Assembly (NCBI GenBank): GCA_028823055.1
Contig: JAPKCG010000004.1
Coordinates: 1-35,141 of the forward strand
Source of the DNA: Sphingomonas bacterium
GTDB lineage: Bacteria > Pseudomonadota > Alphaproteobacteria > Sphingomonadales > Sphingomonadaceae
Direction: 5' to 3'
DNA: 35,141 bases
Part shown: positions 16,189-24,875 of the stretch, one piece after another
Layout of the letters: every line of letters begins with the position of its first letter
How positions within the stretch are numbered: the first letter of the stretch is position 1
Program-made: the position numbers and the translations under genes
Notes under the pieces: model-generated
What the model was told of the DNA's origin: nothing
The model's database searches: none
What the model saw: only the letters and a program-made list of their open reading frames with translations

Positions 16189-17794
16189 TCGAGCTCCTAC
16201 CGATGAAGCCGATACGACTGCTCTAAAAGAAAGGGAGCGGTTCGCACAGATTCTCGTCCTGTTCGGGCGGCACGGTCTCAAGGGGCTGGCCGCTCGGCTG
16301 GGTCTGGGGGTGGGGGGGGACGAGCCGCTTGAAGATACCCGGCCGGAAGCGATTGTCGCGCTTTTGCGGGATATCGGTCCTGTCGCGGTCAAATTCGGAC
16401 AGATCCTCGCGATGCGAAGCGACCTTCTGGAGCCGGCATGGGTCGATGCACTTTCAAAACTGCAGGACCGCGTTCCTCCGCTTCCATTCGCGGCCGTGCA
16501 ACCGCTGATCGAGGAAGCGATCGGCGGCCCAATCGAAACAAGTTTCAGCCACTTTGACACCGAAGCGCTTGCGGCAGGCTCGATCGCTCAGGCGCATGCG
16601 GCGACGCTGCTCGACGGGCGGGACGTCATCGTCAAGATTCGCCGCCCAGGCATCGAGCGGATCGTCGATGCCGATCTTCGGCTCTTGCGAAGACTGGCCC
16701 GGGTCGCGGAGCGCCGTATCCCCGAGATCGCAAGACTGAAGCCGGACGAGCTGCTGCGCCATTTCGCCGAGAGCCTCGCCCGGGAGATGGACCTCAGCGC
16801 AGAAGCGCGCGCCAGCGACGCGATCGGTGAATATCTTAAAAACTACGGGGTTCGGACCGCGCGCTTCGATTGGGAGCTTTCGGGTAGGCGAGTGAACATC
16901 CAGGAGCGGCTCCGCGGATTTCCCGCAAGCGATCTGGATGCGGCACGCCGAAGCGATCTCGATCTGGCTGCGCTCGCCAGCACATATGCGCAAGCGATCC
17001 TGCGCATGATCATCATCAACGGTCACTTCCACGCCGATCCGCATCCCGGCAACGTCTTCTTTCTTGAAGACGGGACGCTTGGCCTGATCGATTTCGGGGC
17101 CGTGGGCACCCTCCTGCCGAGACGCCGGGAGGAACTCGTTCGGCTTGGCCTCGCGATCGCTTCGGAGGACACCGGCGGTGTCGTCGATATCCTTATGCTC
17201 TGGGCCGGTGATCCGGACGTGGACCGGGTCCGGCTTGAAGAGGCAATGGCCGAACTGATCGACCGCTTCAGCAACGTCCTGCTCGATCAGATTGACCTCG
17301 CCGACATTTTTCAGATGGTATTCGCGATTCTGCGCGACTTTCATCTCGCGCTTCCGCCTGACCTCGCTTTAGTGCTCCGGACCTTGCTGACCGCCGAGGG
17401 GTTCGTCCGGCGCATCGATCCGGCATTCGACATTGCTCGCGAGCTTGCTCCCATAGCAAAGGAAATGATGCGGGAGCGGGCGAGCCCTGCCCGGCTGCGC
17501 GGCGAGGCGGGCAAGCTGCTCGCAGCGCTCGGACGAGCGGTTCTGTCAACGCCGAACCTCGTCGGACAGATCGAGAAGGTTGCGCGAACCGGCTCGATCA
17601 CCGTCAGTATCGCGCCCAAGGACCTTGAGCGTCTACGCGGAAGAGAGCGTGCCGGCAGGGGTACTCCGCAGCTCTATCCTGCCACCCTCGCGATCTGCGC
17701 CGCGATAGTGTTTTCCTCGCAGCCTCTCCTGGCGGGACTGTTGGCTTTCGGCGCTGTTGCACTGGCCGTTTTGGAAGGTGTGAGGCGGCGATGA
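16181..17794 (+). CDS. ABC1/AarF/UbiB family kinase-like protein
   Basis: GPVAVKFGQILAMRSDLLEPAWVDALSKLQDRVPP, AAGSIAQAHAATL, VIVKIRRPGI, HADPHPGNVFFLEDGTLGLIDFGAVG. Confidence 0.93.
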   Translation: MIDRAPTDEADTTALKERERFAQILVLFGRHGLKGLAARLGLGVGGDEPLEDTRPEAIVALLRDIGPVAVKFGQILAMRSDLLEPAWVDALSKLQDRVPPLPFAAVQPLIEEAIGGPIETSFSHFDTEALAAGSIAQAHAATLLDGRDVIVKIRRPGIERIVDADLRLLRRLARVAERRIPEIARLKPDELLRHFAESLAREMDLSAEARASDAIGEYLKNYGVRTARFDWELSGRRVNIQERLRGFPASDLDAARRSDLDLAALASTYAQAILRMIIINGHFHADPHPGNVFFLEDGTLGLIDFGAVGTLLPRRREELVRLGLAIASEDTGGVVDILMLWAGDPDVDRVRLEEAMAELIDRFSNVLLDQIDLADIFQMVFAILRDFHLALPPDLALVLRTLLTAEGFVRRIDPAFDIARELAPIAKEMMRERASPARLRGEAGKLLAALGRAVLSTPNLVGQIEKVARTGSITVSIAPKDLERLRGRERAGRGTPQLYPATLAICAAIVFSSQPLLAGLLAFGAVALAVLEGVRRR

Positions 17795-17859
17795 GCGCGG
17801 CGCACGCAGAGCTGACCGCAAAGCATCGCGCCTGGCGCGACAGGTCTCGGGATTCCTAG
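17791..17859 (+). CDS. possible 22-aa mini-ORF between ubiB and the MCE gene
   Basis: ATGA overlap with the ubiB stop: MSAAHAELTAKHRAWRDRSRDS*; ends 6 nt before the MCE ATG. Confidence 0.25.
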   Translation: MSAAHAELTAKHRAWRDRSRDS

Positions 17860-17865
17860 CTCCCG

Positions 17866-18846
17866 ATGGAAACGCATTCAAACTGGTTGAAGGTGAGCCT
17901 GATCGTGGGCCTGCTCATGGTCACTGCGATCGGATTCGCTTTGTGGCTTCTCCAGGCGAGCGATGCCAAGGGGCCGACGTACGAGATACGATTTGAACAA
18001 TCCGTCGATGGCCTGCAACCGGGGTCGGCCGTGAACCTTCTCGGCGTTGCCATCGGTCGCATAACTGAGATCAAGGTTCAGCCCAAAAATCCAGATTTCG
18101 TGACCGTGCGGTTCGTGCTGACCAGTGACACGATTCTTCATCGAGGTGTGACAGCATCGATCGAACGGTCGTTATTTGATGGATCGGCAAAACTGAGCCT
18201 GAGCGGCGACAACAATCGCAACCCGGTGCTCGCGGCCCGAGAGGGGCAGCCGTTCCCGATCGTACCAGCAAAGGGCGGAGGACTCTTGGGCGGCGGTGGT
18301 CCAGCAGACCTCATTGCGAAGGTTTCGTCGAACGCTGAAAGCGTGTCTAAAAAGCTCGATCCCGTTGGTTTGCGTTCGATAGAGAAGCGTCTCGACGAAC
18401 TCGCGCGCAACTCGCAGAGCTGGACTGGCAAAGTCGGTCAAGTGGCGGGACGGTTGCCACAGACGGACAGGCTCGATGCTTTTGCAAAGCAGATCGCCAA
18501 TACAGGGGATGGTGCAACGAGACTTCGCCGACGCATTGAAGCGTCACGTGGAGGATTTCGTGAGCGTATTTCTAGGTCGCTGGACTCGGCTGACAAATCA
18601 GCCGTGTCTTTTGGGCAGTCGGTTTCGCGCGCACGACCTCGGATGAGGCAGTTGGAAGCGGATGCCCGCCAGGTCACTGAGACCGTTCGATCGCTCCGGG
18701 GACCAGTCGGTCGTGCCGGCGATGTCGCCAAGAGAATCGAACAGGGGGGCTTGGGATCGACCAAATTGCCTGATTTCAAACCCTCGCCTGCTGGTCAACC
18801 AAGCGAGATCGAGACTCCTGCGGCGAAAAATGGATCGAAGCCATGA
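17866..18846 (+). CDS. MCE/MlaD family protein
   Basis: N-terminal TM then YEIRFEQSVDGLQPGSAVNLLGVAIGRITEIKVQPKNPDFVTVRFVLTSDTILHRGVTASIERSLFDGSAKLSLS. Confidence 0.87.
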   Translation: METHSNWLKVSLIVGLLMVTAIGFALWLLQASDAKGPTYEIRFEQSVDGLQPGSAVNLLGVAIGRITEIKVQPKNPDFVTVRFVLTSDTILHRGVTASIERSLFDGSAKLSLSGDNNRNPVLAAREGQPFPIVPAKGGGLLGGGGPADLIAKVSSNAESVSKKLDPVGLRSIEKRLDELARNSQSWTGKVGQVAGRLPQTDRLDAFAKQIANTGDGATRLRRRIEASRGGFRERISRSLDSADKSAVSFGQSVSRARPRMRQLEADARQVTETVRSLRGPVGRAGDVAKRIEQGGLGSTKLPDFKPSPAGQPSEIETPAAKNGSKP

Positions 18847-18954
18847 ACAGCGTGTGCCGATCCCCGGCACGGTTTTGCTGGCGAGTGGTTCGACCCGGGA
18901 TCGATGCGAGAAGGTGCTATTCCCGAACAACGGCAGCAACCATCGGAGTGATCG

Positions 18955-19125
18955 ATGCCGAATACCGACCCAAAAGACAAAGCGGCGACACTCATCGCTG
19001 CGCTGCTCGTCCTCCTTGCGGAAGCCGATGCGTTCGGATTCACGCTACCGGCGATACAATTCGAAGCTGCGATCACAGCGTTGAGTGGGATTGGCGGCGT
19101 GGCTCAAATATCGACCAAAGGCTGA
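18955..19125 (+). CDS. small hypothetical protein, 56 aa
   Basis: MPNTDPKDKAATLIAALLVLLAEADAFGFTLPAIQFEAAITALSGIGGVAQISTKG; SD-like GGAG; below the ORF-track length cutoff. Confidence 0.45.
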   Translation: MPNTDPKDKAATLIAALLVLLAEADAFGFTLPAIQFEAAITALSGIGGVAQISTKG

Positions 19126-19261
19126 CTCGACGGCATCCCGCGTCGATGCGTTTGCCCAGTCCGACCTCCTCTAAAAGGCCACAGAATAATGGGATCGCGT
19201 CGGCTTTCGTGGTTGGAGCGGTCTTCTCATCCAATTTGCATATTCTGCAAAGGTGACGAGG

Positions 19262-19900
19262 ATGACACTTCCCGCCGCCATTGATCAGACTGATCCGTTT
19301 ATAAGCCAGCGCGGTTTTAGCCATGCTGTGCGCAGGGTGATGCCAAACCTGCGGATTTATGCGCGTCGACTGACGCGTAACGAGGCAGATACCGATGACC
19401 TCGTTCAGGATACATTGGTGCGCGCCTGGGCCGCGCGAGAGCGTTTCGAGATCGGGACGAACCTTAAGGCTTGGCTTATGCGGATCGCACGGAACAGCTT
19501 CCTGTCTGGGAAGCGAAAGGATCGGCGCTCGGTATCGTGGGATCCGGCAATCGCAGAACGTCTTTTAATTGCCCCTGCCACGCAGGACGAAGGGATTTTC
19601 TCCAATGAACTCAACCAAGCCGTGTCGTCGCTTTCTGATGGACAACGCGTAGCCTTCGAGCTGGTGACACGAGACGGGCTGACATTCGAGGAAGCCGCGG
19701 ATCGTCTCGGCGTACCGCTTGGCACCGTTAAAAGTCGCGTATCGCGAGCCCGTCGGGTGCTCGTTGACGGCTTTGAAACCGATCCGCCTCTCCTGGGCCA
19801 GCTACCAACGCTCCCCGCGCCCGCGTGCGAAGCTCCTGAAACAAGCGATGCTAACGTATACCGAAACTGGAAAAGATCCGGTTCGAGAACAATAGGATGA
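19262..19900 (+). CDS. ECF sigma-70 family factor (EcfG-like)
   Basis: ARRLTRNEADTDDLVQDTLVRAW, GTNLKAWLMRIARNSFLSGKRKDRR, LTFEEAADRLGVPLGTVKSRVSRARRVL. Confidence 0.9.
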   Translation: MTLPAAIDQTDPFISQRGFSHAVRRVMPNLRIYARRLTRNEADTDDLVQDTLVRAWAARERFEIGTNLKAWLMRIARNSFLSGKRKDRRSVSWDPAIAERLLIAPATQDEGIFSNELNQAVSSLSDGQRVAFELVTRDGLTFEEAADRLGVPLGTVKSRVSRARRVLVDGFETDPPLLGQLPTLPAPACEAPETSDANVYRNWKRSGSRTIG

Positions 19901-20955
19901 ATACGCCGCAGCCTGGACAGTTCGGTTTCAATCGCGTCACGCCGGATCAAGGCCACATAATTGATTCAGTCAAAGAAAGGCACTGGAACACCATGCGTGA
20001 AATCCCGTCCGATATCGTACAGACGTGGGCGCCAGACCCTGCATACCTGCCCGATTGGTTTGTCGACGCGCTATCCGTGCCGCGGGAGGAAGGCTTCGTC
20101 GAGGTCTCTGGTGTGAGAATGCATTACTTCCGCTGGGGAGATCGTTCCGCGCCTCCTTTACTGATGACCCACGGCTTTCTCTCTCATGCACGGTGCCTGG
20201 CGTTCGTCGCGCCTTACCTAGCTGAAAATTACCATGTGATCGCCTACGACCATTCAGGAATGGGCGACAGCGACGTTCGCGAGAATTGTGACATGGTCGC
20301 GCGAGGACGGGAGATGATCGGGGTCGCGGAGGCCCTTGGACTTTTTGGCCACGAGCACAAGCCGATCATCGTCGCACACAGCTTTGGCGCGGCAGTCGCG
20401 CTCCAGGCGATCACGCTGGCGCCGGATGCCTTTGCCGGTACGGTGATTTGCGATCTGATGGTGCTGCGTCCGTCCAGCTTTGACGCCGTTTGGGGCGGCG
20501 GCCGCACCGGCCCGGGATCAGGCGACCCCGATCGCCCGCATAAGCGCTACCCCGATTACGCCAGCGCGCGCGAGCGGTACGTTCTATCTCCGCCACAGCC
20601 CGTTGGTGAGGCGTTCCTGATGGATTACATGGCCTATCACTCACTTCGACGCGAAGGCGAAGCGTGGACCTGGAAGTTTTCGCCATCAGTGTTCAAGCGG
20701 GATAATGTGCCCAGCGAATGGCTTGAAATGGGCAGAACGCTGGTCGAGGCACCAGGCCGCAAGGCGATAGTACACGGCGAGCAAAGCCTCCTTTTTACAA
20801 ACGATTCCAGTGATTACGTGCGCGAGCTCGGCGGTATCGATATTCCGATCATCGCTGTACCCGAAGCTCGGCACCATCTGATGCTGGATCAGCCGCTGGC
20901 GTTCGTCGCCGCCTTGCGCGCGTTGCTGGCGGGCTGGAGCATCGAGCGTAATTAG
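19897..20955 (+). CDS. alpha/beta hydrolase
   Basis: LLMTHGFLSHARCLAFVAPYLAENYHVIAYDHSGMGDSD, VAHSFGAAVALQ; ATGA overlap with sigma stop; start may be 19993. Confidence 0.88.
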   Translation: MNTPQPGQFGFNRVTPDQGHIIDSVKERHWNTMREIPSDIVQTWAPDPAYLPDWFVDALSVPREEGFVEVSGVRMHYFRWGDRSAPPLLMTHGFLSHARCLAFVAPYLAENYHVIAYDHSGMGDSDVRENCDMVARGREMIGVAEALGLFGHEHKPIIVAHSFGAAVALQAITLAPDAFAGTVICDLMVLRPSSFDAVWGGGRTGPGSGDPDRPHKRYPDYASARERYVLSPPQPVGEAFLMDYMAYHSLRREGEAWTWKFSPSVFKRDNVPSEWLEMGRTLVEAPGRKAIVHGEQSLLFTNDSSDYVRELGGIDIPIIAVPEARHHLMLDQPLAFVAALRALLAGWSIERN

Positions 20956-21058
20956 ACCGGTTTGATACCAGGCTATACGCCTGCGTCCGAGCAGGTTGTA
21001 GGGGAGCGTTTGGCACGCGTTCGCCAATCTTGGGAGCACACCGACCAGTACTCCGGTA

Positions 21059-21634
21059 TTACGTCTGCGGCTTCACAAGAGCGCGTATCGTCAATCGTTC
21101 GATCAAGCTGCTGACGTCATCGGCTGAACTGGTCAGTCCCTCCGTCAACCACCAGCTTAAAATGGTGATTATTCCGCCCACTACGACGCGAACAGCGAGT
21201 CCGCGAGGCACGGATGAATCAAACGGGAGATCGAGCCCCTCTGCGTATTGAATGGCGCGAGCCGTCACTTCCTGTCGCACTGCATCGCCACCGCCAACCA
21301 GCAGAGCTGCCGACGCGTGCCGGTGTAGATCGACGAACTCCACGACCGATCGCACGGCGTTTCCCACATCTCCACGTACGAGAGCCGGGGCCACCTGCTT
21401 AACCAACCGTCCCATCAACTCGTCCGCCACGTCGAGCAACAGCATGTCGACGCCGGGATAATGGCGAAAGAAGGTCGCGTAGCCGACTCCGGCCTGGGCG
21501 ACGATACGTTGCGCAGTGATCGAATGCGCGTCGCCGTCTTGCAACAGCGCCAGCATCGCGTCGCGCAGCAGCGAACGGGTTCGCGTGACACGAGCGTCCA
21601 CGCCCTTTTCGCTATTACCCCTTTTATGAGCCAC
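21059..21634 (-). CDS. TetR/AcrR family transcriptional regulator
   Basis: TRSLLRDAMLALLQDGDAHSITAQRIVAQAGVGYATFFRHYPGVDMLLLDVADE. Confidence 0.85.
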   Translation of the reverse strand: MAHKRGNSEKGVDARVTRTRSLLRDAMLALLQDGDAHSITAQRIVAQAGVGYATFFRHYPGVDMLLLDVADELMGRLVKQVAPALVRGDVGNAVRSVVEFVDLHRHASAALLVGGGDAVRQEVTARAIQYAEGLDLPFDSSVPRGLAVRVVVGGIITILSWWLTEGLTSSADDVSSLIERLTIRALVKPQT

Positions 21635-21677
21635 AGTAGATCATATATAGCGGACCTTGGAGTAAAGGAGCAAAGCG

Positions 21678-22862
21678 ATGAGTTCGTATTCCACGCTATC
21701 GCGCAAACCGTCCAGCGGGGTCGACGATCTCCGTGACGATCGAAAAAGCATTCCATCGCAGCCCATGGGTCGCGGTTGCCCAGTCCAGTCTTTTTCAGAA
21801 GCACGCGCGCTACTCCGGGACGATGAGCTGCATCAGGCCAGTTTCCGCGCTGATCTGATGGCAAGGTTCAGCGACGAGCGCTTTGCGCCAATCATTTTCC
21901 AGCACGGTGAGCGCCATCGCCGTCAGCGTGCTGCGACCGCTCGGTTCTTCACCCCCAAAACCGTCGACACCAGCTACCGTGCGATTATCGAACGTGAATC
22001 CGATGCGTTAATCGGCGACATGCAGCGTCGCGGCCACGCAAAGCTTGACGACATGAGCATGCGGCTGGCGGTGTCCGTTGCGGCCGAGGTTGTCGGTGTT
22101 ACCGATAGTAATCGCACCGGGATGGCGCGTCGGCTTGAACGCTTTTTTCAGGCTGGCAATGTCGCGCTCGGCAAGTCGATCCTCGATCTGCCACGCTTCG
22201 CGCGGGCTCAGATCCACATGCTTAATTTTTACGTTCGAGACGTGTTCCCAGCGGTTCTCGCGCGTCGCCGTGCCCCGCGCGAAGACGTGATCTCGCATTT
22301 GATCGCCGAAGGCTATTCGGACCGCGCGATACTTACCGAGTGCGTGACCTACGCTGCCGCCGGCATGGTGACGACACGCGAATTCATCACGATGGCGGGA
22401 TGGCATTTGCTCGAGCGCGAGGAGCTTCGGAAACGCTTCCTTGCCACAGATGAGACCGGGCGGATCGCCATCTTGGAAGAGATCCTTAGGCTCGAACCTG
22501 TCGTCGGGGAGCTTTCGCGACGGAATCCAAATACGGGCCAGATTTTCAAAATCGATATTCGACAGGCGAACGCTGATGTTGCGGCGGTGGGCGCGTGTCC
22601 GCATGCAGTCGATCCTGATCGCGCCTTGGCAGCGCGGGTCGGTAGCGCGGGGCTTGCGTTCGGTGATGGTTCGCATCGATGCCCTGGTGCGAGCATCGCA
22701 ATTCTCGAAACCGCAATCTTTCTCGATCGCCTGCTGCGCATTGCGGACTTAACGCTGCAAGCACCGCCGAAGATCAACTGGAACGCGTTGATCACAGGGT
22801 ATGAACTTCGCGATTGTCGCCTTCGCATTGCACCCACAATCAGCTTGAGTTCCGGAACCTGA
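21678..22862 (+). CDS. cytochrome P450
   Basis: I-helix YAAAGMVTTREF, EEILRLEPVV...SRR, heme-ligand-type FGDGSHRCPGASIA; SD AAAGGAG. Confidence 0.93.
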   Translation: MSSYSTLSRKPSSGVDDLRDDRKSIPSQPMGRGCPVQSFSEARALLRDDELHQASFRADLMARFSDERFAPIIFQHGERHRRQRAATARFFTPKTVDTSYRAIIERESDALIGDMQRRGHAKLDDMSMRLAVSVAAEVVGVTDSNRTGMARRLERFFQAGNVALGKSILDLPRFARAQIHMLNFYVRDVFPAVLARRRAPREDVISHLIAEGYSDRAILTECVTYAAAGMVTTREFITMAGWHLLEREELRKRFLATDETGRIAILEEILRLEPVVGELSRRNPNTGQIFKIDIRQANADVAAVGACPHAVDPDRALAARVGSAGLAFGDGSHRCPGASIAILETAIFLDRLLRIADLTLQAPPKINWNALITGYELRDCRLRIAPTISLSSGT

Positions 22863-22925
22863 CCCGGCGCTGCCGCATTGCTTCCCGCAGCCATCATATG
22901 GCTCGGTAGCCCCCCCTTGCCTGAC

Positions 22926-22951
22926 GGAACCGGCAAGAATGACGAGACGTT
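22926..22951 (+). promoter_or_regulatory. EcfG-type promoter (GGAAC-N17-CGTT) upstream of DUF4142 gene
   Basis: GGAACcggcaagaatgacgagaCGTT, 28 bp before the ATG at 22980. Confidence 0.65.
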
Positions 22952-22979
22952 CAAAAGAACATATTAACAGGAGAAAACG

Positions 22980-23558
22980 ATGCTTCGAGCTCTTATACTT
23001 TCCAGCGCTGCCGCAATCATGATGGCTACGCCTGTCGTCGCTCAGGACATGATGGCTTCTACCGGATCCCTGACGCCGACAGAGGTGGGGGTGTCGCCCC
23101 TCTCTGCAACGTCAGCGACCGACTATGTCAAATTGGCGGCTGACTCGGACAATTACGAAATTCAGTCCAGCCGTCTGGCTCTGACGAAAAGCAAGCGCGA
23201 TGACATCAAGTCTTTTGCCCAGCAGATGATCACCGATCATACCGGCACGACGAAGGCACTGATGGCAGCGCTGAAGAATGACGACCGCACGATCGCACGG
23301 CCCTCGACAAAGCTGTCCGCGGCCAACGCGGCCAAAATCGCGTTGCTGAAAAAAGCGCCCAAGGCGACGTTCGATGATCTTTATCTGCAGCAGCAGGCAC
23401 AGGCGCATCAGGCGGCTTGGGCTCTGCACAAGGGTTATGCCACTGACGGGACTGATGCTGCCCTGAAGCAGGTGGCTTCCACCGCAGTTCCTGTGATCGA
23501 ACGGCATTTGCAGCATGCCAAGCAAATGCTGCCTGCGGGCCTGACGCCTGCGCAATAA
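22980..23558 (+). CDS. DUF4142 domain-containing exported protein
   Basis: Signal peptide plus TDYVKLAADSDNYEIQSSRLALTKSKRDDIKSFAQQMITDHTGTTKAL... Confidence 0.88.
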   Translation: MLRALILSSAAAIMMATPVVAQDMMASTGSLTPTEVGVSPLSATSATDYVKLAADSDNYEIQSSRLALTKSKRDDIKSFAQQMITDHTGTTKALMAALKNDDRTIARPSTKLSAANAAKIALLKKAPKATFDDLYLQQQAQAHQAAWALHKGYATDGTDAALKQVASTAVPVIERHLQHAKQMLPAGLTPAQ

Positions 23559-23622
23559 CGCAGTGCGTCCATCGTTTGTTTAGAATGCCCGCTCGGTTGT
23601 CTGTGAGGCAAAAGTTTCCAGG

Positions 23623-23904
23623 TTATTTCATGAGTGGGACGCCCAAGTCCCGGTTAACGCTATCGCGCCGCTCCCCCGCTTGCGGGGAGCGGCGCGACTT
23701 TAAGGGCGGTCGGCTATTGAAGGAGCCGAGCTTGCCACGGAACGCGCCGACGACGCTCCCCTGATCCCAATGGCCGGACAGAACGCCGCGCCGGGTGATG
23801 TTGCCGATCGGCTTTCGGCGCGCGGCGAGTAGCCGGGCGCGCCGGGTGTCGCGATCGACCGGCTCGCCGGTGATGAAGTGGATCGCGGTGCGGGCGTCAC
23901 CTCA
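23623..23904 (-). pseudogene. 3' fragment of an unidentified ORF abutting the left transposon end
   Basis: Open frame ...DARTAIHFITGEPVDRDTRRARLLAARRKPIGNITRRGVLSGHWDQGSVVGAFRGKLGSFNSRPPLK...VPLMK*, with stop just inside the inverted repeat. Confidence 0.4.
23664..23696. terminator. 13-bp GC-rich hairpin downstream of DUF4142
   Basis: CGCGCCGCTCCCC-cgcttgc-GGGGAGCGGCGCG. Confidence 0.6.
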
Positions 23905-23947
23905 AGGTTTGTGCGCCAGACAACGATTTGGCAGACATAATGCGAAC
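23893..23947 (+). repeat. Left terminal inverted repeat
   Basis: GGCGTCACCTCAAGGTTTGTGCGCCAGACAACGATTTGGCAGACATAATGCGAAC. Confidence 0.9.
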
Positions 23948-23952
23948 ATCGG

Positions 23953-24015
23953 CTAATTAGCGAGCTTGAGGCGCGACATGGGATCGTTGAGCTGGCGGAA
24001 TTCACCGCCAGGCGG
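23953..24015 (-). pseudogene. tnpA 3'-end remnant of a second Tn3-family element
   Basis: Reverse strand: ERPPGGEFRQLNDPMSRLKLAN* versus intact TnpA C-terminus RLSPGEFRTLNDPMARLKLVA*. Confidence 0.8.
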
Positions 24016-24072
24016 ACGCTCCGCCTGCCCTCAAAGGCAGCCGCCGGGCAGGCTACGCCGCGGGGTACGATG

Positions 24073-24399
24073 CTACTGACATGGCCAAGCCTTCGCTAAC
24101 GAGCGTTCAGCTCCGGCCACCATATGAACACTCATAAAATAGCTATTCTGCTCCGCCCAGCGTAAATATGCCGCGCGCAGCGCCGATCGGTCATAGCGTG
24201 GAGCGCGGCATTCCGCTTTTCGCGCGACGATCATCATGTCGAGCACGCCTTGGAGGTAAGCGCCGCATCGCGGCTCATTCGCTTGACAGCTTACGAACAA
24301 CGCCGAGCCCGTCGCCGACGCGGGTTCGGTTTGGCCGATCGCACTATCAGGCAGGGCGGCCAAAGCGGCGCATAACAATATCCATCGCCTTGGCCGCAT
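24073..24399 (-). CDS. Rap1a/Tai-like exported small protein
   Basis: Signal peptide; C-rich core SCQANEPRCGAYLQGVLDMMIVARKAECRAP...AERSLAKAWPC. Confidence 0.6.
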   Translation of the reverse strand: MRPRRWILLCAALAALPDSAIGQTEPASATGSALFVSCQANEPRCGAYLQGVLDMMIVARKAECRAPRYDRSALRAAYLRWAEQNSYFMSVHMVAGAERSLAKAWPCQ

Positions 24400-24474
24400 T
24401 TTCGTCTCCTATTCCGCAGTATCATTTCGGAAGGGGCGCACGGCCCTCGACGGCCGGCGCCCCGTGCTGATCCA

Positions 24475-24798
24475 TCATTCGCGGCCGAGCACCTGGCCTT
24501 CGGGCGTGACGAACAGTTCGATCGTCTTTCCGTCGCTGTTCTTGCCCTTGATTTCATAGAGCGTGCTTCCGTCCGCCTTTCGGGTGACTTGCTCCGCTTT
24601 GCTTATTGACGCGAGTTGCGCGCGTGCCGCGTTCATCGCGGCCTCGGGCACCTGAGCAAGCGGGATGTCTCGTTCGCTGTGCTTGCCGATTATCCGGTTT
24701 TCGTTCGCCTCGTGGTTTTGCGCGATCGCCACGCCCGCGATCGCCAGCGCGGCCGCGCCCACGCCTGCGACAACAGTGAGAGTTCGTTTGCTAGCCAT
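24475..24798 (-). CDS. PepSY-like exported protein
   Basis: MASKRTLTVVAGVGAAALAIAGVAIAQ signal; LAQVPEAAMNAARAQ..ISKAEQVTRKADGSTLYEIKGKNSDGKTIELFVTPEGQVL. Confidence 0.7.
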   Translation of the reverse strand: MASKRTLTVVAGVGAAALAIAGVAIAQNHEANENRIIGKHSERDIPLAQVPEAAMNAARAQLASISKAEQVTRKADGSTLYEIKGKNSDGKTIELFVTPEGQVLGRE

Positions 24799-24875
24799 GT
24801 TCCATTCCACTTCCTGCATAAGGGCCGTGGGGTCGGGCGGGCGGCGGTTACGGCCCAATGAGCCGTCGTCCGAGT

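Noticed and set aside
16454-17344. 296-aa minus-strand ORF
   Set aside because: Antisense to the UbiB/AarF gene, whose motifs are clear.
22008-22676. 222-aa minus-strand ORF
   Set aside because: Antisense to the cytochrome P450 with conserved motifs.
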